DNA from: Blastocatellia bacterium
GTDB lineage: Bacteria; Acidobacteriota; Blastocatellia; Pyrinomonadales; Pyrinomonadaceae
NCBI GenBank assembly: GCA_003175865.1
Contig: PSRF01000257.1
Coordinates: forward strand, 1-5,271
Length of the DNA stretch: 5,271 bases
Reading direction: 5' to 3'
The notes below the pieces were generated by a model that was not told where the DNA came from, searched no databases, and was given only the letters and a program-made list of their open reading frames with translations. Position 1 is the stretch's first letter; every line of letters begins with the position of its first letter. Positions 1 to 5,271 of this stretch are shown piece by piece. A program made the translations under genes and the position numbers.

Positions 1-819
1 AGGCCATAGCTGCTCTGCTTGAAGTGACTCGGCAATCAGGTTGAATGTTGGAGCATCTTTCGCAAGCTCGGTAGCTTTCGAATAGAGGGGCACTGCATCT
101 CCGGGATGTCCGGTCCGATTAAGAAAGCGCGCAAGGTGTGCATACGCGACGGCAAATTCTGGATCCAGTTCGATCGCTCTGCGATACGAGTGTTCAGTTT
201 CAGTATTTAAGATACTGCGTGCCTGCATAGCTACACCAAGACGATCCCAACCAACCGCATTCTTCGGATCGATTTGCACTGAGCGACGAGCAAACTGTTC
301 AGCCTCAGCAAGCCGCTTTGCATTGTCACCGCCTGCGTGTGGCTGGACCAGAACAACACTCAACGCGACGTATGCGTCAGCATTGTTTGGCGACCACTCC
401 ACCGCATTTCGATAGGCCGCTTCAGCATCTTCCCATCGCTGTTGGTCAGAATAGACGTTTCCAAGGCCGTAAGCAGCGCGGCCGTCTTTAGGTTTTAACT
501 TAAAGACCGCCTTGTACGATTCTTCAGCTTCAGCAAAGCGACGTCCGTCGCGAGCATTGTTTCCTTTATCAAGCAAGTCTTCAATACGATCCTCAACATT
601 GGTGGCCGTCGCCCGAGTTGAACGTGCAGGGTTGCGGTTAGAAGGCTTATTGCCTGAGGTCTGCGGCTTCTTCTTCGTTTCTGGATTTTTGGCGCGAAAG
701 ACAGACGCGCCCGGAACCTCCGCGCCGACGTCCTGGCCCATGACTTGGCCACTTAAATTCAGGCCAAGGCAAACAGCCGCGACAACAACCGTCGCACGCA
801 GTGTTTCATATGGCTTCAT
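1..819 (-). CDS. Exported tetratricopeptide-repeat (TPR) protein, 3' end beyond window
   Basis: The frame is open from an ATG at 819 through the left edge, giving 273 residues with no stop, so the C-terminus is missing. Residues 1-28 look like a Sec signal peptide: K2 and R8, a hydrophobic stretch at about 9-22 (ATVVVAAVCLGLNL), then a polar SGQVMG with likely cleavage near residue 28. C17 does not sit in a good lipobox (V precedes it), so a lipoprotein is unlikely. Residues 34-73 form a K/N/T/P-rich linker. From about 78 onward come TPR units, each ending in the typical proline: P110, P144, P185 and P220, followed by a fifth unit and the start of a sixth. Spacings are 34, 41 and 35, the long one reflecting an insertion around 159-167. 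TPR arrays are protein-binding scaffolds; the partner is unknown. It lies 190 bases downstream of the kinase on the same strand. The start is supported by AGGAG six bases upstream. Confidence 0.9.
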   Translation of the reverse strand, partial: MKPYETLRATVVVAAVCLGLNLSGQVMGQDVGAEVPGASVFRAKNPETKKKPQTSGNKPSNRNPARSTRATATNVEDRIEDLLDKGNNARDGRRFAEAEESYKAVFKLKPKDGRAAYGLGNVYSDQQRWEDAEAAYRNAVEWSPNNADAYVALSVVLVQPHAGGDNAKRLAEAEQFARRSVQIDPKNAVGWDRLGVAMQARSILNTETEHSYRRAIELDPEFAVAYAHLARFLNRTGHPGDAVPLYSKATELAKDAPTFNLIAESLQAEQLWP

Positions 820-1009
820 CACTATCTCCTAGCATGTTGATAGCATTGATGTAGTGTCGAGATTGAGCAACTTAGAAACTGTTTTGCAGTCCACCGAGGC
901 CACACTCTTGTGTGGTCAGGTAAGAATCAGACAGGGACTGATTGTAGATCAGGCTGCAACCGATAATCTAACTCATCTGCGGAAATTAAGTGAGCGCAGT
1001 CCTTGTGGA
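820..1009 (-). other. Kinase-TPR intergenic gap with small dyads
   Basis: This 190-base gap has no credible ORF. It holds three small inverted repeats. Bases 900-915 are a perfect 6-bp stem (CCACAC/GTGTGG) with a 4-base loop. Bases 925-943 pair AATCAG with CTGATT around 7 bases. Bases 938-952 pair CTGAT with ATCAG around 5 bases, sharing one arm with the previous dyad, so the two would be mutually exclusive. None is followed by a T-run on the minus strand, so no intrinsic terminator is supported. I found no convincing -35/-10 pair, so read-through from the kinase gene is possible. The dyads could be protein-binding sites, leader structure or chance. Confidence 0.4.
826..830 (-). promoter_or_regulatory. 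Shine-Dalgarno site of the TPR gene
   Basis: AGGAG on the minus strand, with six bases between it and the ATG at 819. An in-frame GTG lies immediately before this ATG, but the spacing favours the ATG. Confidence 0.75.
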
Positions 1010-3325
1010 TTAGGAGCCACTACGAACCAGACGAAAACCGAGCAGCGCCGTCTTGGTCGATGCCGGCACAAATTCACGCATAGCCGACGAGATCGGTTTG
1101 TCGCGATTTGCGGGGTCGCTGACGTAACACGCTCCCCTAATCGTGATCCATTCGCGTGTACTCTCAGGCACAACCGTTGGATTGCCCGGATACGCGGTGA
1201 CTTTGGAAGACGTCCATTCCCAAACATTTCCAATCAAATCACTGACGCCCCAACGGTTCTTGCCGGCCGGTCGCGACCCTACAGGCGACGGCGCAGCCTC
1301 CTTTATGACCGCAACCTTGTCTTGCCACTCTTTACCCCATGGAAACAAGTCAGACTGGTCGCCATTTCTTGCTGCGTACTCCCATTCCTCCTCGGTCGGT
1401 AATCTATAGGTGACGCCGTCACGTTTCGACCGCCAAGTCGCAAATGCATTTGCGTCGTCAAATGAAACGGTGACAACAGGCCATTGTTCCTGGCCGAACG
1501 GCGGCTTGGTACCGTTCCAAGTTTGTGGCGGGGCATGATTCGTGTCGCGCACAAAGTCAGCGTATTCGGCATTGGTAACTTCCGTTTTATCCATTGAAAA
1601 GGTTTGGACAGTCACGCGATGTGCAGGTTGCTGTCCAGACGGTCCTGTGTTTAGGCCCATCTCGAATGTTCCACCCTCAATCAGTGCGAGATCTGCCTTG
1701 ACAGTTGGAGTGGTATCCACTGGAGGTTTATTGACCGAGACATCGGTGGGTTGCGGCCTCGATCGGAACACGAAGTACCCTGCAGTTCCACCAACCGCGA
1801 GAAGTAAAACAACGATGCCACCGACCATCAACAACACCGGTGCGCTACTTCGTTTCTGAGCAACTTCGACAGCCAGTGATTGACTCGTCGAACCTAGCGA
1901 CAAGTCTTGAGCACTGATTCGTCCTACCGCAGAACCAGTAACAGTATGTTTGACGTGGGTTGTTTCCGGATCAATCGCTGTCTTATCCGGCGGCATACTG
2001 ACTGCGAGACGTTCGAGACGATCCTCCAATTCCTTGGCTTGCAAGGCCATGCGCTCGAGCTTTTCCTGCTGTTCTCGTTCGCGTGCACGTTGCAGTTCTT
2101 CTTCCTGTCTTCTTTTCTCGGCTTCGACTCGTTTCGTTTCGAGGGCCGCCTGTTCGCGTTCCTCGTGTTCACGCTTGTGAGCTGCAGCAGTGTCCGAGAG
2201 TTTTTTCTGTAGCTCCGGTTCAAGGACTGAATAGCTGACGGTCCCGGCCATCGACTCGAACGACGCACCGAAGTTCGTATCATCCGCTGTGGTTGCAGGA
2301 GTATTCATAGTGGAGGTGACCCCAGAGATGACGGTTTTGTTGGGATCCAAGACTCCAGTATCGCGCTTCGTCGTCACTAAAGCCGGAGCAGAGTTCATCG
2401 CAGCGTGCAGTTCCTTCAGAAAGGCCGGAACCGAATCAATTCGAGCGGCGACTTCCTTTTCAAGCGCGTGGCGGACAACCGCTTCGATCTGCGGTGGGAC
2501 AGAAACGCCCCTCGATTGAAAACTTGGTGGAGGCAGCGTGAGGTGCTTATTCATGATCGACGGAATTGACGACCCCTTAAAAGGAACATCGCCGGCGAGC
2601 ATCTGATAAAGAATGATACCGAGACTGTAGATATCGGCACGTGCGTCAGGTTCCTCATCCGACCATTGTTCCGGAGCCATATAAAAAGGAGAGCCCATCA
2701 ACCCGCTGGTCTTTGCCTGTACAAAGGAACCTAACAATTCACCTGATTTGATCTTTGCCAATCCGAAGTCGAGGATCTTCAAACCTTCAGCAACAGGCAC
2801 ATCGTCCTGAATCATGATGTTCAGCGGTTTCAAATCTCGATGAACAATCTTCTGACGGTGTGCGGCACCAACACCTGCCGCGATTGCCGTGATGATTTCC
2901 CACGCACGCTGAGGAGGCATTGCACCCTCTTGTGCGAGAACGTCTTGAAGTGACTTGCCTTGTACAAACTCCATCACGAGAAAAGGCATTGAGCCGCGAG
3001 CGACTCCGAAATCAGTGACGGCGATGATGTTCTGGTGACGAATGGCAGCTGCAGCCAAAGCTTCCTGCCGAAATCGCGTCAACAACATCGGATCATTTCC
3101 AACAAGATCAGGAAGGATGACTTTTATTGCGTGCGGGGTTTTGAGAAATATGTGGCGAGCCTTAAAGACGACACCCATGCCGCCTTGTCCAAGTCGACGT
3201 TCAAGTGAGTAACGCGCGTCAAGAGTCGGTTCGCCGAGAAGAGTGTGATTGGTCGCATCACCATCTTCTGGACAGTGATTGATTTCATCAGGAAAGCAAC
3301 GCTTACAGGCTGGACACTCTTTCAT
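1010..3325 (-). CDS. Transmembrane serine/threonine protein kinase with C-terminal FGE-sulfatase-like domain
   Basis: A complete 771-residue kinase of the bacterial PknB-like (Hanks-type) family, predicted to phosphorylate Ser/Thr on unknown targets. Residues 1-22 are a zinc-ribbon-like knuckle (C4, C7, C10, C18). The kinase domain spans about 39-306: glycine loop GQGGMG at 46-51, ATP-anchoring K68 (AIKV), helix-C E88, HRDLKPLN at 162-169 with D164 catalytic, DFG at 186-188, APE at 217-219 and D231 (DIYSLG). All core residues are present, so it should be active, and it is an RD-type kinase. Then come a Thr/Ser-rich linker (about 315-367), a charged E/K/R coiled coil (about 370-440), one membrane span (about 496-520) and an FGE-sulfatase fold (about 545-768) with RLPTEEEWEYAARNG, GNVWEW and GFRLVR signatures. 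Expected topology is kinase inside, FGE-like domain outside. The FGE catalytic cysteines are absent. An in-frame TAA directly precedes the ATG and the next Met lies inside the glycine loop, so the start is firm although no clear Shine-Dalgarno site is visible. Confidence 0.95.
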   Translation of the reverse strand: MKECPACKRCFPDEINHCPEDGDATNHTLLGEPTLDARYSLERRLGQGGMGVVFKARHIFLKTPHAIKVILPDLVGNDPMLLTRFRQEALAAAAIRHQNIIAVTDFGVARGSMPFLVMEFVQGKSLQDVLAQEGAMPPQRAWEIITAIAAGVGAAHRQKIVHRDLKPLNIMIQDDVPVAEGLKILDFGLAKIKSGELLGSFVQAKTSGLMGSPFYMAPEQWSDEEPDARADIYSLGIILYQMLAGDVPFKGSSIPSIMNKHLTLPPPSFQSRGVSVPPQIEAVVRHALEKEVAARIDSVPAFLKELHAAMNSAPALVTTKRDTGVLDPNKTVISGVTSTMNTPATTADDTNFGASFESMAGTVSYSVLEPELQKKLSDTAAAHKREHEEREQAALETKRVEAEKRRQEEELQRAREREQQEKLERMALQAKELEDRLERLAVSMPPDKTAIDPETTHVKHTVTGSAVGRISAQDLSLGSTSQSLAVEVAQKRSSAPVLLMVGGIVVLLLAVGGTAGYFVFRSRPQPTDVSVNKPPVDTTPTVKADLALIEGGTFEMGLNTGPSGQQPAHRVTVQTFSMDKTEVTNAEYADFVRDTNHAPPQTWNGTKPPFGQEQWPVVTVSFDDANAFATWRSKRDGVTYRLPTEEEWEYAARNGDQSDLFPWGKEWQDKVAVIKEAAPSPVGSRPAGKNRWGVSDLIGNVWEWTSSKVTAYPGNPTVVPESTREWITIRGACYVSDPANRDKPISSAMREFVPASTKTALLGFRLVRSGS

Positions 3326-3332
3326 TTATAGG

Positions 3333-3446
3333 CTCGATCGAGGCGCTGCTATCGAAACAAGATGTTCTTGGGTAGCGGCGAGCGGGCAGTTAAGCCAGTT
3401 TCCCGGGCGTCTCTGCAACTGCCAAGTGGTACAGAGATCGATCGAG
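3333..3446. repeat. Pair of palindromic TCGATCGAG repeats in the kinase leader
   Basis: CTCGATCGAG, a perfect 10-base palindrome, lies at 3333-3342, and TCGATCGAG recurs at 3438-3446, 104 bases away. The first copy sits about 8-17 bases before the kinase ATG, where a ribosome binding site would normally be. The copies are self-complementary, so in mRNA they could pair with each other over 9 bp. As DNA they could be a repeated operator. Function is inferred only; CGATCG also occurs in coding sequence at about 170-175, so some of this may be base-composition bias. Confidence 0.45.
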
Positions 3447-3550
3447 AAAAGCAAAAAGTTAGTGTTTGGAAAAGCATCCACGGGTTCAGCAACCAGAGTT
3501 TGGGGGATGGTCGCATCGGCTGCAGTTCGGCTAGAGATTAACGCAAATTG

Positions 3551-3579
3551 ATTTTAGCCACTCAATACAGTGCAAGCAA
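3551..3579 (-). promoter_or_regulatory. Candidate sigma-70-type promoter for the kinase gene
   Basis: On the minus strand TTGCTT (3579-3574; 3 of 6 matches to TTGACA) is followed after exactly 17 bases by TAAAAT (3556-3551; 5 of 6 matches to TATAAT). Transcription would begin near 3544, giving a leader of about 220 bases before the ATG. It is the best pair I found in this gap, but the -35 match is weak. Confidence 0.35.
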
Positions 3580-3592
3580 CCACCTTTGCGAG

Positions 3593-3678
3593 CGCGGCGG
3601 CCTTGCGCCGCGTTGATATTGTTGGTTTGTTTGGTTTGAACCGTACCTCGATGGAGCAAAGCGGTACCAGGCCACCGC
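3593..3678 (-). terminator. Weak candidate transcription-termination region after leuS
   Basis: Two hairpins follow the leuS stop. The first, 3661-3678, has a 5-bp stem (GCGGT/ACCGC) with an 8-base loop, followed on the minus strand by only TTT. The second, 3593-3612, has a perfect 7-bp all-GC stem (CGCGGCG/CGCCGCG) with a 6-base loop, but no U-tract on the minus strand. Between them (3612-3640) the leuS-strand RNA would be rich in C and A and nearly free of G, as in Rho loading regions. None is a textbook intrinsic terminator; termination here is inferred mainly from the separate promoter downstream. Confidence 0.25.
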
Positions 3679-3689
3679 ATACCAAAGAG

Positions 3690-5271
3690 TTACTTGATTA
3701 CAACGTTCACCAATCGTTTCGGTACCACGACAACCTTGACCACTTCATGACCGTCAACCAGAGCCTTAACTCTATCATCGGCCAATGCTGCCGCCCGAAG
3801 TTCATCGTCGCCGATTTCCGGGGAAGCAATAACTCGCGAACGCAGTTTTCCGTTCACCTGAATCGGAATCTCCAACTCTTCCTTACGTGCAAGTTCAGGA
3901 TCAAAAGTTGGCCACCGGCGCGTTTCTGCGAGCAAGCCTTCTTGATGGCCCAACCCTTCCCACATCTCCTCCGCAACATGCGGAGCAAACGGAGTAAGCA
4001 TCACGACTAACGCTTCTAATGCTTCGCGGGTAGCAAACGCATCTGATTGCGATGCTGATGCCGGATCGACATTGAAATCACTCAGTTCATTAAACAGCTC
4101 CATCAGTGCCGCAACGCTCGTGTTGAGATGCAGCTGCTCAAAGTCGCTTGTAATCTTCGCGATGGTCTGATGTGTCTTGCGGCGCAAAGCTCTCGCTTTC
4201 GGACTGAAGTCATCAGCGTTTGCTGGTGCGCCTGTATCTTTGAAACGATCCTGCCAGCGCCAAACAGTCGTGTAGACACGCCGCAGAAAACGCACTGCTC
4301 CCTCAATTCCTGATTCGGACCAGCGCAGTTCGTTTTCAGCCGGCGCTGCAAACAACACAAACAGTCGAGTAGCATCAGCGCCGAAAACGTTGATCATCTC
4401 GTCGGGATCGACCCCGTTGCCTAAACTCTTCGACATCGCCTTCCATTCGTCAGTACCTTCAACGCGATTCGTCACCATTCCCTGGGTCAACAATCGCTTG
4501 AGGGGCTCATCAAACTTAACCAGACCAAGGTCGCGCATGAACTTATTCCAAAAGCGCGAATAAATCAGGTGCATGACAGCGTGTGAATCACCGCCGATGT
4601 ACTGATCAACCGGGGTCCAGTGTTTCACGATCTCTGGATCGAAGGGCTCACTATCATTTCTTGGATCGCAGTAACGGAAGAAGTACCACGATGAATCAAC
4701 AAAAGTGTCCATCGTGTCAGTCTCTCGCCGAGCAGGACCATTGCACTCCGGACACGTGGTATTCACAAACTCGGCCACGCCCGCAAGTGGTGATTCGCCA
4801 GTTCCGCTGAAATCAGCGGTCTGCGGTAAGACAACTGGCAGCTGATCGTAGGGGACGGGCACCATTCCGCAGTCATCGCAATAGACAACAGGAACAGGAG
4901 CGCCCCAAAAACGTTGTCGCGAGATGCCCCAGTCACGAATGCGATAGGTCACCGCAGGCTCACCAAATCCATTCGCCCCTGCGTATTCAGACATTTCAGC
5001 AATCGCGACCTCGGAGAGTTTTCCTCCCCACTTATCGCTGTTAATTAACACGCCATAGTCGGTGAATGCCTGAGTCATCTCAACCGAGTGATCGGTGCCT
5101 ACCACGCTTGGCGGCTCCGACTTCCGCTGATCATGAGACACCGGAGCTATAACCTGGCGGATAGGCAACGAATACTTCTGCGCAAACTCGAAGTCACGTT
5201 CGTCATGGGCCGGGACACTCATCACCGCGCCCGTGCCATATTCCATGAGCACGTAATTAGCGACCCAGATC
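3690..5271 (-). CDS. leuS: Leucyl-tRNA synthetase, C-terminal 526 residues (5' end beyond window)
   Basis: This cytoplasmic enzyme charges tRNA-Leu with leucine using ATP and edits mischarged tRNA. The frame is open to the right edge and reads IWVANYVLMEYGTGAV at its first complete codons, inside the CP1 editing domain; a full bacterial LeuRS has roughly 800-870 residues, so about the first third, with the HIGH motif, is missing. In fragment numbering: the editing-site segment AHDERDFEF (21-29; D26 matches the conserved editing aspartate, Asp345 in E. coli), WGISRQRFWG (114-123), a zinc module with C131xxC134 and C173xxC176, DTFVDSSWYFFRY (188-200), the class I KMSKS loop as AMSKS (278-282), the anticodon-binding helical domain with LTPFAPHVAEEMW (425-437), and the short C-terminal domain (about 465-526) with QVNGKLR. 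It ends at TAA in 3690-3692. AMSKS and GGDSH (226-230) depart from the usual signatures. Any internal GTG or ATG near the right edge is not the true start. Confidence 0.98.
   Translation of the reverse strand, partial: IWVANYVLMEYGTGAVMSVPAHDERDFEFAQKYSLPIRQVIAPVSHDQRKSEPPSVVGTDHSVEMTQAFTDYGVLINSDKWGGKLSEVAIAEMSEYAGANGFGEPAVTYRIRDWGISRQRFWGAPVPVVYCDDCGMVPVPYDQLPVVLPQTADFSGTGESPLAGVAEFVNTTCPECNGPARRETDTMDTFVDSSWYFFRYCDPRNDSEPFDPEIVKHWTPVDQYIGGDSHAVMHLIYSRFWNKFMRDLGLVKFDEPLKRLLTQGMVTNRVEGTDEWKAMSKSLGNGVDPDEMINVFGADATRLFVLFAAPAENELRWSESGIEGAVRFLRRVYTTVWRWQDRFKDTGAPANADDFSPKARALRRKTHQTIAKITSDFEQLHLNTSVAALMELFNELSDFNVDPASASQSDAFATREALEALVVMLTPFAPHVAEEMWEGLGHQEGLLAETRRWPTFDPELARKEELEIPIQVNGKLRSRVIASPEIGDDELRAAALADDRVKALVDGHEVVKVVVVPKRLVNVVIK

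Larger units (their letters stand above)
3326..3689 (-). other. leuS-kinase intergenic region (364 bases)
   Basis: No protein gene is supported here; short plus-strand frames that enter this gap run on into the kinase or leuS in antisense and look random. Reading with transcription it holds, in order: weak termination signals for leuS (3593-3678), a sigma-70-like promoter (3551-3579), then a leader of roughly 220 bases that includes two copies of the 9-mer TCGATCGAG. The leader is long for a bacterial gene and ends without a recognisable Shine-Dalgarno site. I recognised no riboswitch or small-RNA family in it. Confidence 0.6.

Noticed and set aside
733..819. TPR protein as a lipoprotein anchored at C17
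   Set aside because: The residues before C17 (A-A-V) do not fit a lipobox, which needs a small residue such as Gly, Ala or Ser just before the Cys; a cleavable Sec signal fits better.
837..842. TATCAA with upstream TG as an extended -10 for the TPR gene
   Set aside because: Transcription would begin at or inside the Shine-Dalgarno site, and no -35 lies at proper spacing.
900..915. CCACAC/GTGTGG hairpin as an intrinsic terminator of the kinase gene
   Set aside because: The stem is only 6 bp and is not followed by a T-run on the minus strand.
854..1402. Plus-strand 182-residue open frame
   Set aside because: It runs antisense to the end of the kinase gene, whose frame has clear FGE-domain signatures. 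Its own translation shows no recognisable motif and no good ribosome binding site was noted.
1907..2283. Overlapping open frames on both strands opposite or within the kinase coiled coil, one rich in Phe/Ser/Cys
   Set aside because: They are shadows of repetitive GAA/GAG/AAG codons encoding the E/K/R-rich coiled coil.
3279..3551. Plus-strand 90-residue open frame spanning the kinase start and leader
   Set aside because: It has no recognisable domain, overlaps the start of a well-supported gene, and covers the predicted kinase promoter leader.
3570..4010. Plus-strand 146-residue open frame
   Set aside because: Most of it is antisense to the C-terminal LeuRS coding sequence, and its translation has no family features.

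Overview
The window carries three protein genes, all on the minus strand. Reading in the direction of transcription they are: the 3' part of leuS (leucyl-tRNA synthetase, cut by the right edge), a complete 771-residue membrane-anchored serine/threonine protein kinase ending in a formylglycine-generating-enzyme-like (FGE-sulfatase/SUMF1) domain, and the 5' part of a probably exported tetratricopeptide-repeat (TPR) protein, cut by the left edge. No RNA gene, insertion sequence or CRISPR array was seen. The plus-strand reading frames all lie opposite these genes or in gaps and look like shadows.

The source is a bacterium with moderate GC content. The kinase starts with a short zinc-ribbon-like cysteine cluster (CPACKRC...CPEDG), then has a PknB-type kinase, a charged coiled coil, one membrane span and an FGE-like domain. 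From memory of similar proteins, this resembles Acidobacteriota (Blastocatellia/Pyrinomonadales-like). This is an inference; neither taxonomy nor homology could be searched.

Layout: 1-819 TPR protein with a good Shine-Dalgarno site; 820-1009 a gap with several small dyads but no convincing promoter; 1010-3325 kinase; 3326-3689 a 364-base gap with a plausible sigma-70-type promoter, a long leader containing two copies of a palindromic 9-mer, and weak termination signals for leuS; 3690-5271 leuS.

The kinase and TPR gene could form a two-gene signalling unit. The kinase would signal from the cytoplasm with its C-terminal domain outside the membrane, and the TPR protein would act in the same outer compartment. 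leuS is a housekeeping neighbour, apparently transcribed separately. The most notable points are that the kinase's FGE-like domain lacks the FGE catalytic cysteines, that a P-[ND]-K-T-[VA]-I motif flanks its coiled coil on both sides, and that two LeuRS active-site signatures depart from consensus. No clearly new biological system is evident; the kinase/TPR pair is the closest candidate.
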